DNA of 64,000 bases from Roseiarcus sp963813555 (GTDB taxonomy: Bacteria > Pseudomonadota > Alphaproteobacteria > Rhizobiales > Beijerinckiaceae): contig CAWEZX010000018.1 of the NCBI GenBank assembly GCA_963813555.1, forward strand, positions 62,001 through 126,000, given 5' to 3'. Below are positions 54,439 to 64,000 of the stretch, piece after piece. Every line of letters starts with the position of its first letter. Position 1 is the stretch's first letter. The position numbers were made by a program, and so were the translations under genes. The notes beneath the pieces are model-generated. The model worked only from the letters and a program-made list of their open reading frames with translations, made no database searches and was not told where the DNA came from.

Positions 54439-55245
54439 GGGTCTGTTGAGATTCATGGCGAGTTTGTTATGGCGGCTGCGAGATAGATCATGGCTTCGAA
54501 GCTCTGGTCGGTTTTGTCGGCGCGGAGCGCGATTCGATTGAACTCTTTGATCTTGCAGAAGAAGTTCTCGATCAGGTGGCGACATTGGTAAATCTTGGCG
54601 TCGATGTCCAACGGTTGCGACCGGCGCAGACGCTGAGAAATGACGATCTTGGCGCCGCGTTCGTTCAGTTCGGCGATGGCGTCGCTGTCGAAGGCTGGGT
54701 CGGCGATCAGTCCGCCGAACTCGACCCCATCGATCAAGGGAGCGACGCCGACGGTGTCGAAGCGATGGCCGGGCAGGAGCGTGAAGCGAACCAGATTGCC
54801 GAGCGCGCCGGTGAGCGCGAGAATCTTTGTCGTCATGCCGCCCTTGGACCGGCCGATGGCCTGGCCGGAAGTCCCCCCTTTGCGCCTTGGACCTTGACGA
54901 TGGTGGCGTTGACCATGGCGAACTCCATGTCCGGATCATCCGACACCGTCTCGAAAAGCCGTCTGAAAACATCGACTTTCGCCGAGTCGCGATAGCGCTT
55001 GAAGACCGTGTTCCACTTGCCGAAAATCTCGCGAAGATCGCGCCAAGGGCTGCCAGTGCGGGCGATCCAGGGCGCCGCTTCGACGAACAACCGATTGTTG
55101 GCGCCGCTCCGTCCGGGATCGCTCGGCTTGCCCAAGCAATACGCCTCCATTTTCGCCCACTGGGCGTCGGCCTTCACCAATCGGTCCGTTCCAAGCTTGA
55201 ATCACGCCCTACGCGAAATGGGAATCGCTGACCCTCAACGGGCCC
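54439..55245. mobile_element. IS5-family element (IS427-like), about 807 bp
   Basis: The left end GGGTCTGTTGAGATTC and the right end, whose reverse complement starts GGGCCCGTTGAGGGTC, are imperfect inverted repeats of the IS427 type. Between them lies a leftward two-frame transposase. I could not find a clear target duplication, so the right boundary is approximate. Confidence 0.7.
54453..55180 (-). pseudogene. IS5-family transposase, two frames
   Basis: The first frame (54833-55180) has GSPWRDLREIFGKWNTVFKR then FAMVNATIVKVQGAKGG, where the usual HRHGQ after VKV is missing. The second frame (54453-54836) has MTTKILALTGALGNLVRFTL, GGLIADPAFDSDA and HLIENFFCKIKEFNRIALRA with ADKTDQSFEAMIYLAA. 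IS427-type elements normally express a fusion by frameshifting, but the small deletion near VKVQGAKGG suggests this copy is defective. Confidence 0.78.
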
Positions 55246-55337
55246 TGGTTGAGGACGCGGCGTCGCTCGCTCGAGCGCCGCCGCTGCTTCCGGGCAGGTC
55301 CTATCCATTGTCCAACAGCAAACAGCCCATTTCCAAG

Positions 55338-55748
55338 ATGCGCCTAATCCTTTCCCTCGCTCTTCTCGTTCTCACCGGCGCCGGGTATGCGGCGGAAACG
55401 GAGACGGCGTTTCTGTTCGACGCGTTGCACGGCAGAACGCCCTATCATGCCTCGTGGCAGAAACTCATGAAGCTCGTGCAGCCGACGCCCGACTGGCTTA
55501 TCCGGTTTAATCGGAACTTCGATGGCGTCGCTGGCCAGATGACGAATCTCATCATCGACGGCAAGCCGTACGAGATGTCGTTTGTCTGCAAACCGTCAGA
55601 CTGCGGGGAGCACAAGTTCGTCGTGCTTTTCGACGCCAACGGCGCGCATGCCTATGGCGCGCTTGGCGGTAAGGACAATGATCCTGCCTTCTTCGGCTCG
55701 CCTACGCAGGCCGAGCAGGAGGCGATGGTGAAGGCCGTGAAGGGCTGA
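55338..55748 (+). CDS. Ivy-family lysozyme inhibitor-like protein
   Basis: 136 residues from ATG 55338. The signal peptide is MRLILSLALLVLTGAGYAAE. The mature part has WQKLMKLVQPTPDWLIRFNR, VAGQMTNLIIDGKPYEM and the Ivy loop FVCKPSDCGEHKFVVLFDAN (Cys 84 and 89). Ivy proteins inhibit c-type lysozyme or lytic transglycosylases in the periplasm through the CKPHDC loop; here the His is Ser, which could weaken lysozyme inhibition. It starts just beyond the IS5-type element, so its promoter region may have been affected. Confidence 0.82.
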   Translation: MRLILSLALLVLTGAGYAAETETAFLFDALHGRTPYHASWQKLMKLVQPTPDWLIRFNRNFDGVAGQMTNLIIDGKPYEMSFVCKPSDCGEHKFVVLFDANGAHAYGALGGKDNDPAFFGSPTQAEQEAMVKAVKG

Positions 55749-55755
55749 AGCACCG

Positions 55756-56268
55756 TCACCTCAGTTCGAGCGTGAACGGCTTGCCCTCGAAGCATTCCTG
55801 ACCCCGGCCAATCTCGGCGATTGCTTCGCTCATCCGTCCGCATCGTCCGAGCGCGTGGTCGGCCAGCTCCACGAGGAGGGCGTTTGGGGAAGCCGTGGGG
55901 GACGCTGCGCGCAGCGAGCGTGCGACGGCCAACTCGTCGCGCTCGGGTTCCAGCGCGCAGGCCGCGATGTAGGCGGCCGCGGTCGACCGGCTGACGCCGG
56001 CAAAACAATGAATCAGCATCGGCGCCGTGCGGTCCCAGGCATGGACAAATCCCAATAGCTCATCGAGATGGGCGGCGTCCGGCATCACGTGGCCGGTCAT
56101 CGGCTGGACGATGTCGGAGACGGCGAGATGAAGGTGCCGCTCCGGCCGGATGCCTATCGGCCGCTCGACCTCCGTACCCGGACTCAGCAGGGTGACAAGC
56201 GAGCTAGCGCCAGTCTTGGCGACGGTTTCCGCGATCAAAGCGAGAGAACAGACGTGAAGGCGGGGCAT
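55756..56268 (-). CDS. Tyrosine/dual-specificity phosphatase family protein
   Basis: 170 residues with the phosphatase signature HCFAGVSRSTAAAYIAACAL (nucleophilic Cys, Arg six residues later). It begins MPRLHVCSLALIAETVAKTG and ends KPFTLELR. The substrate is unknown. It is the last gene of the leftward group tag, HD hydrolase, phosphatase, with a 24-base gap after the HD gene. Confidence 0.85.
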   Translation of the reverse strand: MPRLHVCSLALIAETVAKTGASSLVTLLSPGTEVERPIGIRPERHLHLAVSDIVQPMTGHVMPDAAHLDELLGFVHAWDRTAPMLIHCFAGVSRSTAAAYIAACALEPERDELAVARSLRAASPTASPNALLVELADHALGRCGRMSEAIAEIGRGQECFEGKPFTLELR

Positions 56269-56292
56269 CGAGCGGTTCCTTCGGCGTCGTCC

Positions 56293-56907
56293 TTATAGAG
56301 TTCCGGAGGCCTCGGCGTCGAGTTCAGCGAAACGCGCGAGAAACCGCGCTTCGACAGCGGCCGGTCGCATCGGCTCGAGGTAGGCGGCGAAATCACGGAT
56401 CGGCACAGGGGGCTCGCCGAACAGTTTGCGCGCTTCCGCAATCGAAAAGCCGGCAAGCGCGGTCGCCTCGAGATAGGCGGAAGCACGGTCGGCGATCTTG
56501 ATGCGGCGCTCGAGATCGTCCGGCAATTCAGGGGCCAAGCCGAAGCGGATCAGGACCGCGCGCTTGAGCCGCGCCTCAATCAGCTTGTAATCGCCGCCGA
56601 TCGCCGCCTTGAACGGCGAGATCATGTCGCCGATCACATATTCCGGCGCGTCATGCAGCAGCGCCGCCAGCCGCGCCCTGCCGGAGGGCGCAACCTCCCA
56701 GGCCGCGAACAGCGCCTCCACCAAGAGCGAATGTTGCGCAACGGAAAAGATCTCAGGCCCCTTCGTCTGGCCGTTCCATCGAGCGACCCGCGCCAAACCA
56801 TGGGCGATGTCGCCCACCTCCACGTCGAGCGGCGAAGGGTCGATGAGGTCGAGTCGCCGCCCCGATAGCATCCGCTGCCAGGCGCGGCGCGGCGCGCTTT
56901 CACTCAC
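56293..56907 (-). CDS. HD-domain phosphohydrolase (YfbR-like)
   Basis: 204 residues. The GTG at 56907 overlaps the stop of tag (GTGA). The metal-binding HD residues are visible: FSVAQHSLLVEALF (His), RLAALLHDAPEYVIGDMISP (His-Asp) and a later Asp in RIKIADRASAYLEA. Such proteins hydrolyse deoxynucleoside monophosphates, though the exact substrate is not shown. A longer upstream frame to 56955 is unlikely. Confidence 0.87.
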   Translation of the reverse strand: MSESAPRRAWQRMLSGRRLDLIDPSPLDVEVGDIAHGLARVARWNGQTKGPEIFSVAQHSLLVEALFAAWEVAPSGRARLAALLHDAPEYVIGDMISPFKAAIGGDYKLIEARLKRAVLIRFGLAPELPDDLERRIKIADRASAYLEATALAGFSIAEARKLFGEPPVPIRDFAAYLEPMRPAAVEARFLARFAELDAEASGTL

Positions 56908-57542
56908 AGCTTGAATTCGCGCGCCAGCGCCCCGCAGGCCTCGTGGCGGCAGCAATCGACGAGATGATCGTTGACCATGCCAGTCGCCTGCATGAAGGCG
57001 TAGATGATGGTCGGCCCGACGAAATTGCCGCCACGCGCACGCAAGTCCTTGGCGATGGCGCGCGAGACCTCGCTGTCAACCGGCATCTCCCCCAAGCTGC
57101 GCCGCGCGTTGTCGATAGGACGTCCGTCCACAAAGCTCCACAAATGACGCGCAAAGCCCCCTCTTTCAGCAAAGTCGAGAACAATGCGCGCCAGCGCCAC
57201 CGTCGCCTCGATCTTGGCCCGGTTGCGGATGATGCCGGCGTCCTGCATCAGCGCGTCCTTTTTCTTGTCGCTCCAGCGGACGATTTTCTTGGGGTCGAAA
57301 CCATCGAACGCCTTTCGAAAGGCCGGGCGTTTGCGCAGGATGGTGATCCAGGAGAGGCCGGCCTGGAAGCCGTCGAGCACAAGCTTCTCGAACATCGCCC
57401 GATCGTCGTATTCGGGAACGCCCCATTCCTCGTCATGATAGGCAACGTAGAGCGGGTCGACGCCTGGCCAGGGGCATCGCATCAATCCGTCAGCGCCCTT
57501 GAGCGCCGTCACGACCCGCGCGGGCTTTTCTCGGTCGGCCAT
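56904..57542 (-). CDS. tag: DNA-3-methyladenine glycosylase I
   Basis: 212 residues from ATG 57542. RCPWPGVDPLYVAYHDEEWG has the N-terminal Cys and His of the zinc site, followed by FEKLVLDGFQAGLSWITILR and KRPAFRKAFDGFD. The C-terminal VDCCRHEACGAL completes the zinc ligands. The enzyme removes 3-methyladenine from alkylated DNA. It is first of three leftward genes with HD hydrolase and phosphatase. The longer frame to 57815 is not supported. Confidence 0.94.
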   Translation of the reverse strand: MADREKPARVVTALKGADGLMRCPWPGVDPLYVAYHDEEWGVPEYDDRAMFEKLVLDGFQAGLSWITILRKRPAFRKAFDGFDPKKIVRWSDKKKDALMQDAGIIRNRAKIEATVALARIVLDFAERGGFARHLWSFVDGRPIDNARRSLGEMPVDSEVSRAIAKDLRARGGNFVGPTIIYAFMQATGMVNDHLVDCCRHEACGALAREFKL

Positions 57543-57690
57543 CGGCGGATTTCCCTTTAAGCTCAGTTGAGGCCACTCTTCCCTCGGAGCGCGCCGGCGT
57601 TCAAGCGTCCGCGGTCCGGGCCAATTGACCGGCCGGGAATCCCGCCAATAGACTTCGCCCCCTCCGCTCGCAAACCCGAGGACATAAGCC

Positions 57691-58674
57691 ATGACGTTTC
57701 GCGCCGTTCGAGCCGACAAGACCGACGCCGGACAGATCGTCAAGCTCATCGACATGGACGAGTCCGAGTTGATGGACGGCGACGTGACGATCCGCGTGAC
57801 CCATTCGACCGTCAACTACAAGGACGGGCTGGCGCTGAGCGGCAAGTCGCCGGTCATCCGCCGCTTTCCGATGGTGCTCGGCGTCGATCTCGCCGGAATT
57901 GTCGAGAGTTCGCGTCGGTCGGACTTCGCGCCCGGCGACCAAGTGATTCTCACGGGTTATGGCCTGAGCGAGACCCATTTCGGCGGCTATGCCGAACGAG
58001 CGCGGGTGAACGGCGACTGGCTGGTCAAGCTGCCGACCGGGCTCACACGGGCCGAAGCGATGGCGATCGGCACCGCGGGCTTCACCGCCATGCTGGCCGT
58101 GATGGCGATCGAAACTCAGCGCCTGACCCCGTCCTCTGGACCGGCGCTGGTGACCGGGGCGGCCGGCGGCGTCGGCTCGACGGCGATATCGCTCTTGGCC
58201 GCCAAGGGTTGGCGAGTCATCGCCTCGACCGGGCGCGCGAGCGAGGCCGCTTACCTCAAGACGCTTGGCGCCGGTGAGATCATCGACCGGGCGACGCTGA
58301 GCGCTCCCGGCAAGCCGCTCGGCAAGGAACAATGGGCGGCGGCGGTCGACAGCGTCGGCTCGACGACGCTCGCCAACGTCATCGCGCAGACGCGCTACGG
58401 CGGCGCGGTCGCCGCCTGCGGCCTTGCGGGCGGCATGGATCTGCCGGCGACGGTGGCGCCGTTCATCCTGCGCGGCGTCGCGCTTCTCGGGATCGACAGC
58501 GTCCATTGCCCAATGGAGCGCCGGCTCGAAGCCTGGCGGCGCCTGGCGCTCGATCTCGACCGCGACAAGCTCGCGACGATGACGGAGACCATCCCCCTCG
58601 CCGAAGTGTTCGAGGCCGGGGCCCGCATCCTCAAGGGCGAGACCCGGGGACGGCTGGTGGTGGCGATCGCTTGA
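57691..58674 (+). CDS. acuI: Acrylyl-CoA reductase (NADPH), MDR family
   Basis: A 327-residue medium-chain reductase of the YhdH/AcuI class: STVNYKDGLALSGKSPVIRR, GVDLAGIVESS and the nucleotide-binding VTGAAGGVGSTAISLLAAKG. The end KGETRGRLVVAIA is typical. There is no structural zinc site. It reduces acryloyl-CoA to propionyl-CoA in DMSP and 3-hydroxypropionate metabolism, or protects against acryloyl-CoA. It is divergent from tag. Confidence 0.9.
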   Translation: MTFRAVRADKTDAGQIVKLIDMDESELMDGDVTIRVTHSTVNYKDGLALSGKSPVIRRFPMVLGVDLAGIVESSRRSDFAPGDQVILTGYGLSETHFGGYAERARVNGDWLVKLPTGLTRAEAMAIGTAGFTAMLAVMAIETQRLTPSSGPALVTGAAGGVGSTAISLLAAKGWRVIASTGRASEAAYLKTLGAGEIIDRATLSAPGKPLGKEQWAAAVDSVGSTTLANVIAQTRYGGAVAACGLAGGMDLPATVAPFILRGVALLGIDSVHCPMERRLEAWRRLALDLDRDKLATMTETIPLAEVFEAGARILKGETRGRLVVAIA

Positions 58675-58689
58675 CCTTGGAGGTCACGG

Positions 58690-58782
58690 ATACAACCTGT
58701 GGCGAGAATTCGGTTCAAATAAATGCAAGCAAATCCAAATAAATGCAAGGAAAATTGCTTGGATTTCCTTGGATTTCCTTGG
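58690..58782 (+). repeat. Dispersed repeat with iterated tail, copy C
   Basis: The head ATACAACCTGTGGCGAGAAT is followed by TTCGGTTCAAATAAATGC. AAATAAATGCAAG occurs twice, 20 bases apart, and GGATTTCCTT is repeated twice in tandem (58761-58780), with AAATCCAA and TTGGATTT inverted. It lies 15 bases after acuI. The remaining 58783-59070 is a gene-free stretch in which I recognise nothing. Confidence 0.6.
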
Positions 58783-59070
58783 TCGAAATGGGCTTTTTCA
58801 AAGGGTTGCGGCCGAAAAAATTAAAAAATCCTCCCCTCCCGAAAACCCGCCCTGGTTGCAAATTCGGCGACATCCGCTCCCGCATGGCGTTCGTCGGCGG
58901 GTCGCGCAGCTCTGGAGGATCGAGATCGTCATCGCCAAGATCATAGTCGATGTTTCTGCTTAGGGCAAGACAATGCCGCTGAGTTCATGAAACCAACAAT
59001 CCACCGGGCCGGTTCGGAGCACCCGCGGGCGTCAGCCTCGCCGTTTAGTGATCGAGGACAGGGTCGGGCG

Positions 59071-59919
59071 CTAATTTGGGCTCGTCTTGGCGAAGGCGAC
59101 GGCGCTCAGCGCCGGGTCGGCGACCTCATACGTCCAAACCCGGAAGGACTTGAGAACGTGGGGTCCGAACGAGTTGATGAGCGGGATGTCCGCCGCGTCC
59201 CGGCCTCGCGCGACTACGATTTTGCCAATCCGTGGGACATTGTTGCGAGGATCAAAAGTCCACCACGACCCGGCGAGGTAAACCTCGATCCAGGCGCTGA
59301 AATCCATCGGATCGACGACCGGCACGCCAATGTCGCCGAGATGGCCGTTGACGTATCGCGCAGGGATGTTGAGGCATCGGCAAAGCGTCACCGCGAGATG
59401 GGCAAAGTCGCGGCAGACCCCGATCCGCTCCTCGAAGGCTTCGAATGCGGTTCGGGTCGATCGCGCCTGCAGATAGTCGAACTTGATGTGCCGATGGACA
59501 AAATCGCACACGGCCTGCACACGTCCCCAGCCTGGAGGGATTTTGCCGAACAGATCCCAAGCCGTCTGACTCAGCTTGTCGGTCTCGCAATATCGACTTC
59601 CCATCAGATAGAGCAGGCATGAGTCGGGCAGCTCCGCGACGGGAACTTCGGCCGCGCCGAAGTCCGCCGGGTCAATCTTGCCGTCGTCTTCGATCGTGGC
59701 GTCGCCCCAAATTGCGAAGTCGCCGGAAGGCGCGACCAGTCTGCGGCAACGATTGCCAAACAAGTCGAGATAGGTGGTCGTCGGGATGACCGGCGTCGTA
59801 AACACCTTTTCGGCGACGCGTATGTCGGCCTTCCGATCTTCGCTCACCGACAAGAGGCAAACCATCGGGGTCGGCTGCGCGCAGTTAAGCGCGATTTCAT
59901 AACCGTAACGGATCAGCAT
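59071..59919 (-). CDS. Transglutaminase-like cysteine protease family protein
   Basis: 282 residues. The N-terminal beta-rich domain is about 1-100. The transglutaminase core has FEERIGVCRDFAHLAVTLCR, with the nucleophilic Cys, and NIPARYVNGHLGD. The second core segment is MDFSAWIEVYLAGSWWTFDP; many members have His where Ser precedes AW here, so the catalytic His may be missing or shifted. The final segment is PRIGKIVVARGRDAADIPLI. Function unknown; it may be a protease or a non-catalytic protein. Confidence 0.85.
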   Translation of the reverse strand: MLIRYGYEIALNCAQPTPMVCLLSVSEDRKADIRVAEKVFTTPVIPTTTYLDLFGNRCRRLVAPSGDFAIWGDATIEDDGKIDPADFGAAEVPVAELPDSCLLYLMGSRYCETDKLSQTAWDLFGKIPPGWGRVQAVCDFVHRHIKFDYLQARSTRTAFEAFEERIGVCRDFAHLAVTLCRCLNIPARYVNGHLGDIGVPVVDPMDFSAWIEVYLAGSWWTFDPRNNVPRIGKIVVARGRDAADIPLINSFGPHVLKSFRVWTYEVADPALSAVAFAKTSPN

Positions 59920-60091
59920 TGATCGCCAGCCTCTAAGGCAGGTCTCAAGACGCGATAAACGAGCGCACCCCCCGGCGTCAGCTTCGAAACGGATGATTCA
60001 TCGATGGCGGCCGATCGGCGCGAGCGTCGCGCCGACCGTGCTCTGTTGGGGCGCGTCGCTGACGCCCTTGTCTTCGTTTTCTATTGGGCGC

Positions 60092-61735
<1,644 letters not shown>

Positions 61736-61774
61736 AGGTTGGGATCCTTCAATTCTCGAAAAGAAATCTTGTTT

Positions 61775-62089
61775 TTAGGCGGCTTTCTTGGAGGCTTTCG
61801 CGCCTTCGATCACGCCCATGACGTCGGTCTCCTTCATGATCAGGAGCTCCTCGCCGTCGATCTTGACCTCCGTGCCGGACCACTTGCCGAACAGGACGCG
61901 TTCGCCGGCTTTGAGTTCTAGCGGCGTGAGCTTGCCGCTCTCATCGCGGGCGCCGGGTCCGACCGCGACGACCTCGCCCTCTTGCGGCTTCTCCTTGACG
62001 GTGTCGGGAATGATGATGCCGCCCTTCGTCTTATCCTCGCCTTCGATGCGGCGGATGACAACGCGGTCGTGTAACGGTCGAAATTTCAT
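61775..62089 (-). CDS. groES: Co-chaperonin GroES (10 kDa)
   Basis: 104 residues: MKFRPLHDRVVIRRIEGEDK, the mobile loop region TKGGIIIPDTVKEKPQEGEV and LKAGERVLFGKWSGTEVKID, ending GAKASKKAA. It caps GroEL. ATG 62089 is the normal start. The HrcA-type CIRCE operator lies about 95-120 bases upstream. Confidence 0.97.
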   Translation of the reverse strand: MKFRPLHDRVVIRRIEGEDKTKGGIIIPDTVKEKPQEGEVVAVGPGARDESGKLTPLELKAGERVLFGKWSGTEVKIDGEELLIMKETDVMGVIEGAKASKKAA

Positions 62090-62182
62090 AGAGGCTCATT
62101 TCCGGTGAGCCGCTGCCGGTTTGGAGGCGAGCGCCTCCTGTCTCCGACGTTTCGCTCCACCTAGCCCCCCATATGGCAGTTG

Positions 62183-62209
62183 CTAGCACTCATTGCAAGA
62201 GAGTGCTAA
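62183..62209. promoter_or_regulatory. CIRCE operator of groESL
   Basis: CTAGCACTC, nine bases, GAGTGCTAA. It matches the CIRCE consensus TTAGCACTC-N9-GAGTGCTAA with one change in the first position pair. The HrcA repressor binds this element and is released on heat stress. The stretch 62210-62561 holds no gene I can support. Confidence 0.9.
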
Positions 62210-62561
62210 AATTTCCGCCCGTCGAATGCAGCGAAAAGGCATTCGCGGAGCGCCGGGGCCAGTCGGCTCATCTGAGAGCTGCCTCCCGACACCCGAGCGC
62301 GCCGCGACGCGGACGGTCGGCGCGCGGACGCCCAGCGCCTTGAGACGCTTGCGCCGCCTTCATAAGCCACGCCCAGTTGCTCATGCGGCAGTCCGGGGAC
62401 GCCCCGCGCCTTGATGAGTCAGGCGCGAGGTTTTTATTTTCGCCGGTTCGTAACTATGCGACTTTCGCCCCGATAAAGCACGAATCCCCGGAGATACGGT
62501 TATCCCTCGCAAGCCGAAAAAACGACTGGCAAGGCCGGCGACCCGCGTCCAATACGGCGCG

Positions 62562-62981
62562 TTGCCGTATCGGTTCACGCCAATGGCCGCGCTTGAGATC
62601 CTCGTCGTCACGACGCGACAGTCGAGGCGCTGGATTGTGCCCAAGGGCTGGCCGATCAAGAGGCTGACGCCTTCGAAGTCGGCGGCGCGCGAGGCGTTCG
62701 AGGAAGCGGGCGTCAGGGGGAAGATCGGCGCAAGGCCGATCGGCAATTTCAGATACAAAAAGGCGGCGGGTAAGACCGACGCCGACGCAGACTGCGAGGT
62801 CAAGCTCTTCGCGCTGCTGGTCAGAAGGCAAAGCGCGACCTGGCCCGAATCCGGACAACGCGTGGTTCAGTGGGTCGATCCGGAGAAGGCGATCTCCCTC
62901 ATCCGGGAACCGGAGCTGAAGTCGATCGTGGCAAAATTTGCGAAACGCGCGGCCGCCGCGGCGAGCAGACTCATCTACTAA
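62562..62981 (+). CDS. NUDIX hydrolase (polyphosphate/dinucleotide type)
   Basis: 139 residues from TTG 62562; homologous sequence appears to start slightly upstream (VQYGALPYRFTP), where I find no standard start, so the true start may be a rare codon. The NUDIX box region is GWPIKRLTPSKSAAREAFEE followed by AGV; the first Glu of the box is replaced, but REAFEE is intact. Such proteins often act on diphosphoinositol or dinucleoside polyphosphates. The substrate is unknown. The intergenic space to 63137 holds nothing recognised. Confidence 0.82.
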   Translation: MPYRFTPMAALEILVVTTRQSRRWIVPKGWPIKRLTPSKSAAREAFEEAGVRGKIGARPIGNFRYKKAAGKTDADADCEVKLFALLVRRQSATWPESGQRVVQWVDPEKAISLIREPELKSIVAKFAKRAAAAASRLIY

Positions 62982-63137
62982 CTCCGGCCCCGGACGCGCT
63001 CAATCGGACAAGAAGTTGCCGTCGCCGGTGATGGCCAAAATCGAAGCCGCCTCGACGCAAAGCGGACAATTTTAACACTGCCGACAGGAGGCGAAGCCAA
63101 CCCGCCCGGAAGGCTTGCGCAGTCCAGTTGCTGGCGG

Positions 63138-63293
63138 TCAGGGCGCCAGATCTTCCAGCAGCGCCTTGGCCTCTTTCAGGTCGAGCGTGTCGAAACCTTC
63201 GGTGAACCAGCCATAGACCGGCGCGAGGAGGTCATGGGCCTGGGTGTGAGGGCCGCGGGAGTAGTCAACGGCGTCAGCAGCGAGGATTGCCGG
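63138..63293 (-). pseudogene. C-terminal fragment of TPR/adenylate-cyclase-type protein
   Basis: On the minus strand the frame ending at 63138 reads DLLAPVYGWFTEGFDTLDLK followed by EAKALLEDLAP and stop. This is the characteristic C-terminus of large Rhizobiales proteins with a cyclase and TPR repeats. It lies downstream of the stop of the next entry and is in a different frame, so it is probably a displaced tail of that gene. Confidence 0.6.
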
Positions 63294-64000
63294 TCACGTC
63301 AACTGCAACAGGGACGCTTCGGCTCGGCGGGCGAGGATGAGCGCGCCTTGCCGATTGGCTATGTCGCGCGCCAGTGCGAAAGCTTGCCGCGCCTCCTCCT
63401 TGTTTTTGCGGTCGATCGCCAGAAGACATTCGCCACGCACCCGATAGATTTCCGACAGGTAGAAACCCACGCCTGGCTCCTCGGCTGCTGTAAGGACGCG
63501 ATCGAGAAGCGCGATACCGTCACTGGGACGATTGGCGGCGAGCAGAACCTCTGCGGCCAATGCCAGATTATAGATTACCGCCGCACTCGCTGACGTCATC
63601 TGTTCCATCTCGGCGTCGATCAGCCGTCCCGCGTCGGCGGCGGCCCCGCCCATTGCAGTCGCCCACGCCACCAGGACCAAGCTGCCCACGCGCCAAGGCG
63701 CCAGCCCGAATTTTTCTGAAATCGTCACTGACCGGCGGGCGAACGCGAGCGTGGCGTCACGGTCGCCGACAAGCTGACGGGACATGCCGCTTCCATAGAG
63801 CGCAAAGGCCTGGTTGTTAGGTTGATCAAGTGCCTCGCCGAGCTCAAGCGCCCTCGCCATGTATTCCTCGGCTACTTTTGGCTCTCCATTCGCCTGATAC
63901 GCCAACCCGCACATAGAGTGCGCACAAACGCCCGGATCGTGGCCAGCAAAGGCGTGGCCGAGATGGCGGTGGCGACTGAAATCGTAGGTCTCGACGCCAA
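63294..64000 (-). CDS. TPR-repeat protein, adenylate/guanylate-cyclase type, runs off window
   Basis: The frame is open to the window edge (GVETYDFSRHRHLGHAFAGH is readable above the first Met). The visible part is TPR-like helical repeats such as VAEEYMARALELGEALDQPN and ARQAFALARDIANRQGALIL, and it ends in LLQLT. The usual C-terminus is found in another frame at 63138-63293, so the reading frame appears broken by a small deletion or stop. The full protein normally has an N-terminal cyclase catalytic domain and an AAA segment, not visible here. Confidence 0.7.
   Translation of the reverse strand, partial: GVETYDFSRHRHLGHAFAGHDPGVCAHSMCGLAYQANGEPKVAEEYMARALELGEALDQPNNQAFALYGSGMSRQLVGDRDATLAFARRSVTISEKFGLAPWRVGSLVLVAWATAMGGAAADAGRLIDAEMEQMTSASAAVIYNLALAAEVLLAANRPSDGIALLDRVLTAAEEPGVGFYLSEIYRVRGECLLAIDRKNKEEARQAFALARDIANRQGALILARRAEASLLQLT

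Overview
The window looks like chromosomal DNA of a GC-rich alphaproteobacterium, most likely of the Hyphomicrobiales (Rhizobiales). Pointers are the hisB-hisH-hisA-hisF cluster, ubiE-ubiB-coaBC-dut, the DUF1285 / CoA-pyrophosphatase NUDIX / DUF6111 / cca operon, the MoxR-DUF58-DUF4159 operon, CIRCE-controlled groESL, and an epsL-E-F-G-like exopolysaccharide export set. No rRNA, tRNA or CRISPR array was seen.

Layout. 1-1900: accessory DNA with an edge-truncated AT-richer gene, a small membrane protein and an IS630 remnant. 1939-3930: VOC protein, DUF2934 protein and a gamma-glutamylcyclotransferase-like protein. 3985-6120: an AT-rich DUF4238 gene cut by a complete IS1595-family element; removing the element and one 8-bp duplication restores the reading frame. 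6163-13774: FAD-linked D-lactate/glycolate-type oxidase, the cysteine-rich DUF1326/DUF2182 pair, epoxide hydrolase, thiolase, GlsB-like protein and a PaaG-like hydratase. 14125-16439: a form-II CoxL-like molybdenum hydroxylase with a frameshift. 16671-26051: histidine genes with an unknown membrane protein coupled between hisA and hisF, then ubiquinone, CoA, dUTPase and cysteine synthase genes. 26100-31729: GY-rich lipoprotein, thioesterase, then exopolysaccharide export. 32150-36680: dimethylglycine dehydrogenase-like protein, TetR regulator, soxB stump and crotonase. 36892-39646: ArsR-SRPBCC-DUF899-DUF899-small membrane protein operon with two dyad operators. 39739-40842: second copy of the 1104-bp IS1595 element, in opposite orientation. 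41271-53017: feruloyl-CoA synthase, MoxR/DUF58/DUF4159 operon and cca operon. 53071-55245: decayed patch with a dispersed repeat, a MITE, an integrase remnant, a GAF-sensor remnant and an IS5-type element. 55338-64000: Ivy-like protein, the tag/HD/phosphatase operon, acuI, a transglutaminase-like protein, groESL, a NUDIX protein and an edge-truncated TPR protein.

Two features stand out. Seven conserved genes (coxL-like, ubiE, cysK, dimethylglycine dehydrogenase, TetR, DUF58, cca) each carry one single-base indel, which fits uncorrected sequencing error better than decay because ubiE, cysK and cca should be needed. There is also a previously unnamed (to me) dispersed repeat with three copies (about 41.0, 53.1 and 58.7 kb): a conserved head containing ACAACCTG and GGCGA, then short iterated units that can fold back.
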